From Gimesia chilikensis (lineage in GTDB: Bacteria; Planctomycetota; Planctomycetia; Planctomycetales; Planctomycetaceae), in the NCBI RefSeq assembly GCF_007744075.1, contig NZ_CP036266.1, forward strand, positions 2,651,748-2,715,747: DNA of 64,000 bases. Direction: 5' to 3'. This document shows positions 27,514 to 37,084 of the stretch, one piece after another; within the stretch, counting starts at the first letter, position 1; each line of letters starts with the position of its first letter. The translations under genes were made by a program, and so were the position numbers. The notes under the pieces were generated by a model. That model ran no database searches. It saw nothing but the letters and a program-made list of their open reading frames with translations, and was not told the origin of the DNA.

Positions 27514-28299
27514 ATGAAGACTCACACTCTTGTAGGACTGTTTAAAAACAATGGTATCCGTCTGCTGGCCGCAGGCACTCTGCTGGTTTCCCTGTCGAAC
27601 GTCTCTTCGGCACAAAATGCGCCCCGGGGGGCATCATTGAGCAAGGCGGAAGCATCACGTGCTTCCGCAGCGGAACAGAATAAATACACGTTTATCATGT
27701 TCTGGAAAGACCAGGATACAACCACCAAAAGCATGTGGAGCACACTGCAGCAGAATCTGTCCGACAAAAACACAGCGTCCGTTGTGGCGGTTAACACAGG
27801 CGATCCCCAGGAACGCAAGATTATTGAACAGTATGGAGTCTCACGCGCCCCTATGCCGCTCACGCTGGCAGTTGCTCCCAATGGGGCGGTCACCGGTTCC
27901 TATGTGAAACAGATTAACGCTGACTATATTCAGCAAGCTTTCGTGTCCCCCGCCAAATCACAGTGCATGCTGAATCTGCAGAGCCGGAGAATGGTGCTGT
28001 TGTGTGTAAGTCCCTCCGGTCAGGCTGGCGTCCCCAAGGGGGTTCAGAATTTCAAATCAATTCCCTGTTACAAGAACGCGGTGGAAGTGATCAACGTTTC
28101 ACAATCTGAACCGGCCGAACGCGACTTTCTGAACGAGCTGAGAGTGCCCGCTTCACAGAACTCTGCCGTTGTTTTTATGGCACCTCCCGGGGTGATGGTT
28201 GGAAAGTATAACAGCAGTGTATCCAGCCAGCAGCTGATTGCCGAACTGAAAAAAGCAGGTAAAAGCTGTGGGGTGGAAGGCTGCAAGCACTGTAAATAA
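27514..28299 (+). CDS. Secreted thioredoxin-like protein with Cys-rich C-terminus
   Basis: 261 residues, signal peptide to about residue 33 (VSLSNVSSAQ). The first half looks like a thioredoxin-type fold: YTFIMFWKDQD, SVVAVNTGDPQE, YGVSRAPMPLTLAVAPNGAV. The position corresponding to CxxC reads KDQDTT, so ordinary redox activity is unlikely. A second half of similar length has LRVPASQNSAVVFMAPPGVMVG, suggesting a duplicated fold. The protein ends in KSCGVEGCKHCK, a likely metal-binding tail. The ABC permease starts 41 bp downstream, implying a shared transcript and a role as secreted partner. Fold assignment is tentative. Confidence 0.6.
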   Translation: MKTHTLVGLFKNNGIRLLAAGTLLVSLSNVSSAQNAPRGASLSKAEASRASAAEQNKYTFIMFWKDQDTTTKSMWSTLQQNLSDKNTASVVAVNTGDPQERKIIEQYGVSRAPMPLTLAVAPNGAVTGSYVKQINADYIQQAFVSPAKSQCMLNLQSRRMVLLCVSPSGQAGVPKGVQNFKSIPCYKNAVEVINVSQSEPAERDFLNELRVPASQNSAVVFMAPPGVMVGKYNSSVSSQQLIAELKKAGKSCGVEGCKHCK

Positions 28300-28339
28300 A
28301 CCAGCGCATCACATTCACACATTCAAAAGGAGGTCTCTC

Positions 28340-29560
28340 ATGAAAATGAGAACAATTGTCTGGAAAGAAATGAAAGAGCGCCCTACGGCGCTGATTGCCA
28401 GTCTGCTGGCGATCATTCTGAGTGTGACGGCGCTGGTCGCGATCCGTAACGTCACGATTTTCTCAGAGCAGGAGGTCGCCGGTAAACTCGACGAACTGGG
28501 AGCGAACGTACTGATTCTCCCCGAAGGAGTCACGCTGCAGGACTACTATGCAGCGGACATGCACAAGGAGACTATCCCCGAAGAGCATGTGGCTGAACTG
28601 GCACTGGCGGGACTGACCGGAGTGGAGGCAATGACGCCCAAACTTTGTGTTCCCACCAGGCTGGATGATCGTAACGTGATTCTGACAGGCATCCTGCCAC
28701 AATCCGAAATTCAGAAGATGAATGCCTGGTCGGGGGGAGGGATGCTTTTTAAGAAACATGAAGGCTGTAAAGCCAAGATTAACGTGGCCGATGCAAATCT
28801 GGATGCTCCCGCATCTCTGGCAGAACGCCGGGCGCTACAGCATCTTAATCAATCGGAAGTACTGCTTGGCGCTGATTTTGCTGCCCGCCAGGGGCTGAAA
28901 GAAGGCGATCAGCTCCAGCTTCTGGGGGAAACGTTTGACGTGCTCAGCGTGCTTCCTGCAACGGGGACGGTCGATGACAGCCGGGTGTTTGCGCACCTGC
29001 ACACCGTGCAGCGGTTGTCAGGGGCGGGCCCGGTTGTGAATATCATTGAGGTCATGGGCTGCTGTGAAGATGTTGCCAACGGCCTGGTAGGGGAGTTGCA
29101 GTCGCTGTTGCCCGACACCAAGGTGGTTACGATTGCCAACGTCGTTGAAACTCAGGTCTCGATTAACCGGATGATGACCAATCTGTCGTACCTGTTCCTG
29201 GCGATTCTGGTTGCCGTCGGCGGTGTCAGCATGGCCAGCGCGAGCTTCGCGAATGTCATGGAACGCCGCCGTGAGATCGGAACCCTGATGGCCCTGGGGG
29301 CCACACCCCGATTTGTGACCCGACTGTTCCTGGCCAAGGCGGCACTGCTCGGTCTGGCCGGAGGGATCAGCGGATATGTTCTGGGGAGTCTGATAGCAGT
29401 CTTCCTCGGACCGGCATTTGCAGATGTCTCGGTATTTCCTGTACCCAGTCTGGCAATCATTGCCGCTGCGGTTGCGGTACTGGTGACACTGGCCGCCAGT
29501 TATTTCCCGGCGCGTCAGGCATCCCGCCTCGACCCCTGTCTCTGTTTCAAGGAGGTCTAA
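28340..29560 (+). CDS. MacB/FtsX-type ABC transporter permease
   Basis: 406 residues from ATG 28340, chosen because AAAGGAGG sits 7 bp upstream; an in-frame start at 28268 lies inside the preceding gene. One N-terminal TM (about 17-35), a large extracytoplasmic domain of about 230 residues (with CKAKINVADANLD and VMGCCEDVANG), and three C-terminal TMs with the FtsX motif FANVMERRREIGTLMALGATP. This is the architecture of MacB/LolC-like mechanotransmission permeases, which export substrates from the periplasmic side rather than import them. Paired with the ATPase 4 bp downstream. Confidence 0.88.
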   Translation: MKMRTIVWKEMKERPTALIASLLAIILSVTALVAIRNVTIFSEQEVAGKLDELGANVLILPEGVTLQDYYAADMHKETIPEEHVAELALAGLTGVEAMTPKLCVPTRLDDRNVILTGILPQSEIQKMNAWSGGGMLFKKHEGCKAKINVADANLDAPASLAERRALQHLNQSEVLLGADFAARQGLKEGDQLQLLGETFDVLSVLPATGTVDDSRVFAHLHTVQRLSGAGPVVNIIEVMGCCEDVANGLVGELQSLLPDTKVVTIANVVETQVSINRMMTNLSYLFLAILVAVGGVSMASASFANVMERRREIGTLMALGATPRFVTRLFLAKAALLGLAGGISGYVLGSLIAVFLGPAFADVSVFPVPSLAIIAAAVAVLVTLAASYFPARQASRLDPCLCFKEV

Positions 29561-29564
29561 CCAG

Positions 29565-30257
29565 ATGTTAAAGTTGGAATCTGTCAAAAAAGTATACCGC
29601 AAAAAACAGGACGAAGTGATTGCCTTGGACACGACCGATATCGAGATCGCACAAGGCGAGTTCGCTGCGATTATCGGTCCCAGCGGGAGTGGTAAGACAA
29701 CACTGCTTTCCATGCTGGGGGCAATGTCAGCTCCTTCTGAGGGACGCATTCTGCTCGACGACGAGTCAATTTATGATCTGCCGATTGAAAAGCGTGCCGA
29801 AGTCAGACAGAACAAGATCGGGTTTGTCTTCCAGACATTCAACCTGGTCCCGTATCTGACGGCAATCGAAAATGTTCAGGTCCCGATGATGTTGTCGCAA
29901 AAGTTCAAAACAGAGCGGCAAGAGCGGGCGGAAGAATTGCTTGCTCAGGTGGGGCTGCAGGATCGCCTGCACCATAAGCCGAGTGAACTCAGTATCGGAC
30001 AGCAGCAGCGTGTCGCGCTGGCACGCATGCTGGCCAATGATCCTACGATCATTCTCGCCGATGAACCGACAGGAAATCTTGATCCGGAGACTCGTGATCA
30101 GGTTCTCGCTTTCCTGCGTCAATTCAATGAGGAGGGGCGCACGATCATCATGGTGACGCATGATTTATCCGCTGCGGAGTGTGCCCGCAGAACCCTACGT
30201 CTTTCTGAAGGTCGTATCCAGGCAGGTTCCGAACAGGATCTGTTGAAAACGGCTTAA
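29565..30257 (+). CDS. ABC transporter ATP-binding protein (MacB/LolD type)
   Basis: 230 residues. Walker [13 protein letters not shown]-loop in [14 protein letters not shown], signature [14 protein letters not shown], Walker [13 protein letters not shown] and H-loop MVTHD. Length and sequence fit the LolD/MacB-N ATPases that work with FtsX-type permeases. Coupled to the permease gene with a 4-bp gap. A hairpin at 30283-30317 follows. Substrate unknown; the secreted Cys-rich neighbours hint at metal or peptide export. Confidence 0.9.
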   Translation: MLKLESVKKVYRKKQDEVIALDTTDIEIAQGEFAAIIGPSGSGKTTLLSMLGAMSAPSEGRILLDDESIYDLPIEKRAEVRQNKIGFVFQTFNLVPYLTAIENVQVPMMLSQKFKTERQERAEELLAQVGLQDRLHHKPSELSIGQQQRVALARMLANDPTIILADEPTGNLDPETRDQVLAFLRQFNEEGRTIIMVTHDLSAAECARRTLRLSEGRIQAGSEQDLLKTA

Positions 30258-30282
30258 TGAAAGTTTGTTCTTTGGTCGCCAG

Positions 30283-30317
30283 GCTCGAGTCCTCTCCGTT
30301 CGCGAGAGGGCTCGAGC
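30283..30317 (+). terminator. Hairpin after the ABC exporter operon
   Basis: 14-bp stem with one T-G pair (GCTCGAGTCCTCTC with GAGAGGGCTCGAGC), 7-base loop CGTTCGC. No T-run follows, so termination efficiency is uncertain. Confidence 0.5.
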
Positions 30318-30396
30318 ACTGGATATGAAATCGAGTTGACTCTGACCGTCGACAAAGCGGGGCAGGGACGTATATATCAGGTTCAGGAGAACTGAG

Positions 30397-31008
30397 ATGC
30401 ATGGATTGCCGAAAATGTTAATGAAATTCAGTACCCTTGGATCGCATTCGGCCAGGATGTTTCAACTGATCCTGATTCCCGCTCTGTTTTTAACTTCCTG
30501 TGCCTCAGATCGCGGGCAGATGGCTGCAAACCAGCGAGGTTCCATTCAGCCAGAGAGGCCGTTGGCAGACAACGAGCAGAGTGAGTCTCAGGCCGCACAA
30601 GTCGCTATCTCAGCTTCTGAAGTCGACGCCAGAGAACCTGCAGAAACCATACCCGGCGAATCGCGGGAAAAGTTGACTTTGACATCCTATCACGAAGCTT
30701 TTGAGGGAAAAATTCCACCACCGCCTGTCCCACCGGCTGGAGGACCGGATGTCCCAGAAACAGATCCTGAGGAAAATGCTTTGACACCAGCCAGCCGGAC
30801 AATGAGCCTGGGCGAACTGGAGCAGATCGCACTGTCGAATAATCCCACCCTGGCTCTGCAACGGGCAGAGGTCGAGAAAGAACGGGGGAACTGGACTCAG
30901 GTCAGCAATCGCTGGGCAACCGGTTTGATCGCGGTTTCCAGCTGGCTCTGTTTCGCTTTGGGATTGAGTTCGACTTTCACGACCCGTTCGACTTCGAACT
31001 CGTCATAA
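30397..31008 (+). pseudogene. Truncated TolC-family outer-membrane protein
   Basis: Starts as a lipoprotein-like outer-membrane efflux protein: signal peptide with LFLTSCAS lipobox, a Pro/Glu-rich linker, then the TolC opening MSLGELEQIALSNNPTLALQRAEVEKERGNW. After about residue 168 (near 30900) similarity stops and the frame runs on 35 codons antisense to the hsdR remnant. A normal TolC protein continues for more than 300 residues. It was presumably the outer-membrane partner of the ABC exporter just upstream and has been cut by a rearrangement. Confidence 0.78.
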
Positions 31009-33236
31009 TAGCCGGTTTCGTCCAGTTTGCTCCGCAGGTCCAGGATCAGGTATGGATCGGTGACATCGGAGAGACCCGCCGTCGTGAAATAGACTTTGAA
31101 GGAATCGAGAATCTCTTCGGGATCGTTGACGAAGTCGAGCACATAGGTATCGTCTTTGCCCGGGTAGCAGCGGTTCAGCCGTGAGAGGGTCTGGACTGCC
31201 TGAATCCCGTCCAGCCGCTTGTCGATATACATTCCGCAGAGCAGCGGCTGATCGAAGCCGGTCTGGAACTTATTGGCCACCAGCAGGATCTGGTATTCAT
31301 CACCCTTAAAGGCTTCGCGAATATCGCGTCCCTTCAGGCCGGGGTTGAGTTCCTTGCTGGTTTCCTTGAAAGGTTCGGGGCCGGACTCTTTGTCGTTGAC
31401 TTCCCCCGAAAAGGCAACAAGGGTTTTGAGCGGATAGCCTTTTTCCTTGATGTACTTTTCAATCGCCAGCTGCCAGCGGACCGCCTCCAGGCGACTACTG
31501 ACGACGACCATTGCTTTGGCTTTGCCGTCGAGCAACGGCGCGACCATCTCCCGGAAATGTTCGACGACGATCTGAACTTTCTGTGAGATGTTGTAGGGAT
31601 GCAGCCGGACCCAGTTCATCAGGCCTTTCATGGCGGTGCCGCGTTCGACCTGCTTGTCGTCAAACTCTTTCCCCTCGTTTGCCAGTTTAAATGCCAGCTT
31701 GTAGGACGTGTAATTCTTGAGGACGTCCAAGATGAAGCCCTCTTCAATCGCCTGCCGCATGGAATAGACGTGGAACGGTTTTGGTAGATTGTCGGGGCCA
31801 GCGGGCTGACTGGGATTGGGTCGGCGTCCAAACAGTTCCAGCGTCTTGGCTTTGGGAGTGGCGGTAAATGCAACGTAGGTGATGCCCTTGTCACTGGCCC
31901 GAGATGCCATCTGCGCCGCGAGAATGTCTTCACTGGAGATCTCGCCCCCTTCGGAGAGGGCTTCCATCTCTTCCGCCGATAACAACTGTTTCAGTTTGGA
32001 AGCCGCTTCCCCCGTCTGGGAGCTGTGCGCCTCGTCAGCAATGACGGCGAACTGTTTCCCCTCGGTGGCCGCCAGCTCGCGGACTGCTTCCAGCGCGAAG
32101 GGAAACGTCTGGATTGTGCAGACGACGATCTTTTTATCGCCGGACAGGGCTTCCGCCAGTTCGGAACTCTTGCTCCCCCCGCCCCCTTTGACAGTGGCGA
32201 CAACGCCTGCCGTCCGTTCGAAGCCGTGGATTACGTCCTGTAACTGGTTGTCGATTACTTTGCGGTCGGAGACTACCAGAACCGTGTCGAAGATCTTTTT
32301 ATTGTCCGCATTATGCAGGTCGGCCAGAAAATGAGCCGACCAGGCAATGGAATTCGTTTTTCCCGAACCGGCGGAATGCTGAATCAGGTATTTCTGACCG
32401 GGGCCTTCCGAGAGGATTTTCTCCTGCAGTTTACGTGTCGCGATGAGCTGATGGTAACGGGGGAAGATGATTTTGGTGATGTCTTTTTTCTCGTTCCGTT
32501 CGGCGACCATATACCGCCCGAGGATTTCGAGCCAGCTTTCCGGCTGCCAGACCTGCTCCCAGAGATAGGAGACCATATAGCCGTCCTTGTTGACCGGATT
32601 TCCCGCGGCGCCGTCGTCGCCCAGATTGAACGGCAGGAAATGAGTCGCGGTGCCTTTCAGGTGTGTGGTCATCCTGACTTCACTGCTGCTGACCGCGAAG
32701 TGAACCAGGGCGCCCGAGGGGAACGAGAGCAGCGGTTCGGGGTTTTGCCCTTTGGGGGCGGGATCACGGTCATGGCGGTACTGGTCGACGGCGTCTTCGA
32801 TGCTCTGGGTGTTGTCGGTTTTCAGTTCGACGGTCGCGACGGGGAGACCGTTCAGGAAGAGGACCAGGTCGATGCTGTTTTCGTTGTAGAGCGAATAGCG
32901 GACCTGTCGGACGACGCGCAGCCGGTTGGCGGCGTAGCGCTGCATAATGTCCGGGTTCATGGCCAGAGCGGGTTTGAACTGGGCGAGCTGAATTTTGCGA
33001 CGGACGCCCAGAACGTCAAAGCCCTGCCGCAGGACGGAGAGAGTCCCGTTTTTATTGAGTATGTCGCGCAAACGATTCAATAGTGTCTGTTCTGCCGCTG
33101 CGCCGTGGTTTTTGGTGAGGACCTCCCAGGCGTCGGGCTGGGTTTCTTGTACCCAGGAGACGACATCTGACGGGTAGAGGGCTCTTTCCCGGTCGTAGTT
33201 CGTAGCGTCTTTACTGTGCCGTCGAGATTTACATGT
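30897..33236 (-). pseudogene. hsdR: Type I restriction enzyme R subunit (hsdR) remnant, both ends missing
   Basis: The frame is open from a TAA at 33237-33239 to the stop at 30897. The central HsdR region is well preserved: nuclease text LVLFLNGLPVATVELK, helicase motifs HSAGSGKTNSIAW, VIADEAHSSQ, TYVAFTATPKAKT, LLVANKFQTGFDQPLL and QAVQTLSRLNR. Recognisable HsdR sequence begins abruptly at DATNYDRERALYPSDV without a start codon (TTG at 33080 is internal) and ends at QRLLT. About 100 N-terminal and more than 200 C-terminal residues of a usual protein of about 1000 are absent. No hsdM or hsdS is nearby. Non-functional fragment. Confidence 0.85.
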
Positions 33237-33889
33237 TTACTTTCAAGAGCTTTAATGTATTCATCGAGTGCGAGGTGCATTGTTTCCCCACCGGCACCTT
33301 GGAAAAGCATGCGGCGCCCTCGTTTGATCAGTTTGTCACCTTCTGTTTTAATCTCATTTTCTGCTTCACCCTGCAGCTCTTCATCCAGTAATTCGATGTG
33401 AATAAATGGAACGTCGCGCCTAAGCTGGTCCAGCCATTGTCCGATCGAAGGGGAGGTTAGACCAGATTGCCCGAGCTGACGCGGTAGTGGCACTCGAACG
33501 GTCGCTTCACCATTCCGGATCGCTTCTGCAATAGTCAGACTAACTTCGTCCCATACCGGTTTCCCTGGCCTCTCAAAATCTAATTCACCGACGCCGATTG
33601 AGTGAAGTGCTGTGAGTGGTCCGTTGCGGGTGCTGATCGTTTCAGTGGTGATCTTGTGCCGGGGGTTTGGTTTAGATGATAGCCGAGGAGTTGGTGGAGT
33701 TGCTGCTTCCCATCTTCGGCACACAGCGTCCCAGAGCTGCTCCAGTTTGAGGCTGGCGATCCTGGCCTGAGGTTCCTGCCGTCCGAGATAGAACTTCTTT
33801 TGGGAGTATCCGCTGGGAGTTTTTCTCCAGCCGAGGTTTCGTACGAATAAGCCCTTTTTGTCTCGGCAGAGTTCTTTTTTCTTGGCCAT
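33077..33889 (-). pseudogene. Truncated recombinase-like protein, fused out of frame to hsdR remnant
   Basis: Frame from ATG 33889. The N-terminal region (MAKKKELCRDKKGLFVRNLG, KFYLGRQEPQARIASLKLEQLWDAV) recalls the DNA-binding half of planctomycete tyrosine recombinases, and MHLALDEYIKALESKHVNLDGTVK looks like the following core-binding segment. No catalytic R-HxxR-Y domain follows; from about 33220 the DNA encodes hsdR in another frame, so the last 45 residues are spurious. Position next to ssrA supports an integrase. Family assignment is from memory and moderate. Confidence 0.5.
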
Positions 33890-33919
33890 GAAGCCGCCCT
33901 GAAAAACAGTGGATTCTGA

Positions 33920-33988
33920 TGTCTGAAGATGGATGATATTGCCGAAAATCAGACATCGCAAGGCGAAAATCAGACACGAAATCAGACA
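33920..33988. repeat. Cluster of short repeats AAATCAGACA upstream of the recombinase-like gene
   Basis: Two identical 12-mers GAAAATCAGACA (33944-33955, 33965-33976), an 11-base copy GAAATCAGACA (33978-33988) and an inverted TGTCTGA (33920-33926). They lie in the 100 bp before the recombinase-like ATG. They could be integrase arm-type sites or an autoregulatory operator. Confidence 0.55.
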
Positions 33989-34043
33989 TATCGCCAAGCT
34001 GAGCGGTTTTGTTTAAGGCGTTGATTCTTGTAAGGTAAATGAA

Positions 34044-34077
34044 AATGGCTACTTACCAATTTTGGTAAGTAGCCATT
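34044..34077 (-). terminator. Terminator of ssrA
   Basis: Perfect 16-bp inverted repeat (AATGGCTACTTACCAA with its complement) around a 2-base centre, beginning 3 bp beyond the tmRNA 3' end. It is followed on the minus strand by TTTTCATTT. Confidence 0.85.
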
Positions 34078-34080
34078 AAG

Positions 34081-34434
34081 TGGAGGCGGCGGGAATTGAA
34101 CCCGCGTCCTGTGAACCCTCAGCTAAAGCCTCTACGTGCGTATTTTATCGTTTGAGTCTCGTTTCTTCGGGCACGACAAACAAAGCCTTTCGGAAACCAG
34201 TCCACCACGAATCTCGCATCAGACGGAGCGGACATTGATCTGATGCCAGTCTGATTTTGTGACCAGCCTTCGGACTCCTCAGACAGGGATTCCTAAGCCG
34301 GGGTTGCTAAATTAAGCAGCCATTGAAAATTGCTTGTTTGCAATTATGTTGTGATCAGCTTTTAACGTGGCCAACTGATCAACCACGGCACGCCACCCTA
34401 ACATACGGCGAACCAGTCGAATCCGATCGCCCCC
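34081..34434 (-). ncRNA. ssrA: Transfer-messenger RNA (tmRNA)
   Basis: 354-nt single-chain tmRNA. The 5' end GGGGGCGATCGGATTCGAC pairs with the 3' end CGCCTCC-A (one G-T pair), and the T-arm GCGGGTTCAATTCCCGC is textbook. CCA is not encoded. The tag frame reads ADHNIIANKQFSMAA then TAA, 15 codons, ending in MAA rather than the common LAA. It is followed by a strong terminator. The 3' end of ssrA is a classic integration target, and a recombinase-like fragment lies 190 bp away. Confidence 0.96.
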
Positions 34435-34796
34435 GTAAGCAGGAGTACGTAATTACTACGTCAAATCCTGTCGGAAAGATGAACTCTTTTTGAGAATTTC
34501 TTTCCGATCTACTCTTATTATTATCAGCCGCGGTGCGGGAGTCAATTTACTATCTTTCCCGAAAACGCTGATATTAAATAATTTAGTGATATTCCAAGTC
34601 TGGTCTTGAACTTTGATTTTCGATCTCCAGACAAAAAAACGTTTTCCAATGACCGAGACAAGTGCCCTCGGTTGAGGCAGAATCGGTCTACTGTTTCCTG
34701 TGCTTTTGGCGTAGAATAGGCACAGCCTCCCGAGACTCTCACGGAGGAGAATCTATCCCGTATTTTCATGTCATAAATCAGGAAGTTAGACTGACA
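34435..34796. other. Intergenic region upstream of ssrA and the hydrolase gene
   Basis: 362 bp holding the ssrA promoter on the minus strand and the hydrolase promoter on the plus strand. A 89-codon minus frame (34542-34811) has no supporting features. No gene is called. Confidence 0.5.
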
Positions 34797-35858
34797 ATGC
34801 CGATTCCACAAACCTTAAAACTGCATCGTCGAGCATGGAGTATGCTCTGGGCTGTTCTGGGCTGCCTGGCCCTGATGTCACCTGCTGTGCAGGCTGAATC
34901 CAAACCGATGGAACCTCTGTATGTGGACATTCCAGAGCAGGGGGAGGTTCGCTTTGAAACGACCAGTAAAGAAGATCGGGTTCCCGAGCGGTTTCACCTC
35001 GATCCGCATACGTTTCCTTTCCAGTGCCAGTTCAAACGGATGAGTGGTCCGGTCAAAGTTTATGATGTCAGCTTTCCTTCACCTGTGAAGACAGAAGTGA
35101 AAGAAAACAATACCGTCCACGGTCATTACTATCAGCCAGAGGGAGAGGGGCCTTTTCCAGCGTGTGTCTGTCTGCATATTCTGGGCGGAGGTTTTGAACT
35201 GTCAGAAATGTCAGCTAACGCGCTCGCCCGACAGGGGATTGCAGCACTGACGATTAAGATGCCTTACTATGCCCAGCGTCGGGGGACCGGCGAATTCAGT
35301 GGCAGACGCATGATTTCATTCGTGCCGGAACATACCGCTGCAGGGATGACTCAAGCCGTGCTGGATATCCGTCGCGCCGCAGCCTGGCTGGCCAGCCGGG
35401 AAGAAGTCGATGCAGACCGCCTGGGAGTGACCGGGATCAGCCTGGGAGGAATCATGTCTGCCTTGTCCTCAGAAGCGGAGCCGCGGTTTTCCAAAGTCGC
35501 GATTTACCTTGGCGGAGGAAATCTGGCGCTGGGAATCTGGGAGAATCCGCATCCGCATGCCCGGTTGTTTCGTAAGCAATGGCTGGAGCATGGGGGGACG
35601 TTTGAGTCATTTGTGAAAATCATGTCACCCGTCGATCCACATACCTACGGACACCTGCTGAAAGACCGGGACGTGCTGATGGTGGCTGCCAAACACGATG
35701 AGATTCTGCCTCCGTCAACAGCAGTGGCGCTCTGGGAATCGATCGGGAAGCAGCCTGAACTGGTCTGGCTGGACGCGGGACATATTTCCGCTGCCTTGTA
35801 TATCTTCGGTGAGACCCAGCGGCTGACGACGTTTTTCTCGAACTGGGAAAAGAAGTAA
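34797..35858 (+). CDS. Secreted alpha/beta hydrolase (dienelactone hydrolase/acetyl-xylan-esterase-like)
   Basis: 353 residues from ATG 34797 (AGGAAG upstream); an earlier in-frame start at 34662 would place 45 residues before the signal peptide and is rejected. Signal peptide to about residue 33 (LMSPAVQAE). Alpha/beta hydrolase fold: HILGGGFELSE (oxyanion region), GVTGISLGGIMSAL with the nucleophile Ser in G-x-S-x-G, acid in MVAAKHDEILPP, and the catalytic His in WLDAGHISAAL. It probably cleaves esters of extracellular or periplasmic carbohydrates; the substrate is unknown. First gene on the core-like side of ssrA. Confidence 0.82.
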   Translation: MPIPQTLKLHRRAWSMLWAVLGCLALMSPAVQAESKPMEPLYVDIPEQGEVRFETTSKEDRVPERFHLDPHTFPFQCQFKRMSGPVKVYDVSFPSPVKTEVKENNTVHGHYYQPEGEGPFPACVCLHILGGGFELSEMSANALARQGIAALTIKMPYYAQRRGTGEFSGRRMISFVPEHTAAGMTQAVLDIRRAAAWLASREEVDADRLGVTGISLGGIMSALSSEAEPRFSKVAIYLGGGNLALGIWENPHPHARLFRKQWLEHGGTFESFVKIMSPVDPHTYGHLLKDRDVLMVAAKHDEILPPSTAVALWESIGKQPELVWLDAGHISAALYIFGETQRLTTFFSNWEKK

Positions 35859-35905
35859 GTCAGACTTTTGAACTGAATGCGAAATCAGTGCTGCTGGACG
35901 ATTTC

Positions 35906-37084
35906 TTAGTTCCGCAGCACTTTTCGCAGCATGTGAATCGCGACGATCAACAGACCTGCGTTGCCCAGCCAGAGTGACCAGCTCGGTTCAATTTTGCCCA
36001 GTTTCGACAGGTTCATCATCAAGAGAACGATGGGATAGTAGAACAGCAGGATCGGCATAAAGACCAGGAAGAAGCTCGTGAGGAACTGCCTGCGGGCCTG
36101 GGCGATCGAAAAAGGACAGCCGACCAGAACGAAAAAGAAGCAGCTGCAGCTGAGAGCAAAGCGGCTGGACAGAGCGGTCTTCAATTTGTTCTTGCGTTTT
36201 TCCTCATGTTGATTCTGGGGGAGGTCCGCATTGACTTCGGGAGACTGAAAGCGTTCGAATTCACCGAGTGCCAGCAGCATGCCGACTTCGATATCGCGCT
36301 GAAATTCGAAGTCACTCTTTTTGTTATCAATGTCTCCCAGCTCTGATTTAATGGAACGGACACTCATATGCCGTGGCTTGGCCGTCGAGGTCTGACTGGG
36401 CAGGGGGAAGGGGAATGAATCCTTCTCAACGTAGAACCGGGGCTTCCCGGGAAAGTCAATGTGTCCTTTTGCCAGGTGGAGGATGACCTGCTGGTGAGTG
36501 AGATCAAATTCCAGGGTCGCTTCTTCCGCCTGCAGGTGGACCGGTTTTTTACCAGGGGGCGAATAACGAAACGTGGGCACGAGCAGCGTTTTGTCCCTGA
36601 CACCCATAACGGTGATGGAAATGCCGCTGTTGGGGTCATGAATCTGGTTCTGGGAACGCAGTTTTTCGAGAAAAATCGTTTCGAGTTCCGTGGCGATTGT
36701 ATTTTCGATGTTCTTTTCCGCCCAGGGAATGATCTGATCACTGAGCAGCAGCGAACTCAGGCTCAGAAATCCCCCCAGGATAAAGGAGGGCCAGAGCAAT
36801 GAGAGTACATTGATGCCGGCCGCTTTGGCTGCCGTGATTTCCTGGTCACCCGAGATGCGACCGTAAACCACGCAGACTGTCAGCAGGAGCGTGGCAGGGA
36901 TCGTAAAGGGGAGCATACTGGGAACGATAAAGGGCAGGATCTTCAATACCAGCAGCGCACCCAGTCCCTGGCTGGTGGCTTGCTGGAAGGCACCAACAAA
37001 GACCAGCAGAACGGTTAAGACCGTGATCATCAATGTGAAAACGCGCAGCAACTCGAAAAGTATATAGCGCTGTAACAATCGCAT
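35906..37084 (-). CDS. LptF/LptG-family permease
   Basis: 392 residues. Six hydrophobic segments in the LptF/G pattern: MRLLQRYILFELLRVFTLMI at the N-terminus, DQEITAAKAAGINVLSLLWPS, a periplasmic beta-rich domain in the middle (about 130-280), and three C-terminal TMs starting at FALSCSCFFFVLVGCPFSI. It forms the inner-membrane part of the Lpt machine moving lipopolysaccharide, consistent with an outer membrane in this organism. Its usual partner permease and lptB are not adjacent. Which of LptF or LptG it represents cannot be decided. Confidence 0.88.
   Translation of the reverse strand: MRLLQRYILFELLRVFTLMITVLTVLLVFVGAFQQATSQGLGALLVLKILPFIVPSMLPFTIPATLLLTVCVVYGRISGDQEITAAKAAGINVLSLLWPSFILGGFLSLSSLLLSDQIIPWAEKNIENTIATELETIFLEKLRSQNQIHDPNSGISITVMGVRDKTLLVPTFRYSPPGKKPVHLQAEEATLEFDLTHQQVILHLAKGHIDFPGKPRFYVEKDSFPFPLPSQTSTAKPRHMSVRSIKSELGDIDNKKSDFEFQRDIEVGMLLALGEFERFQSPEVNADLPQNQHEEKRKNKLKTALSSRFALSCSCFFFVLVGCPFSIAQARRQFLTSFFLVFMPILLFYYPIVLLMMNLSKLGKIEPSWSLWLGNAGLLIVAIHMLRKVLRN

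Noticed and set aside
32313..33083. Plus-strand open frame of 256 codons
   Set aside because: Antisense to the hsdR remnant; shadow of conserved helicase codons.
1..33900. Second copy of the ssrA 3' end as a left attachment site
   Set aside because: No matching repeat was noticed in the window; if the island exists, its other end is probably outside or has decayed.
34542..34811. Minus-strand open frame of 89 codons upstream of ssrA
   Set aside because: Overlaps the start of the hydrolase gene and has no recognisable features.
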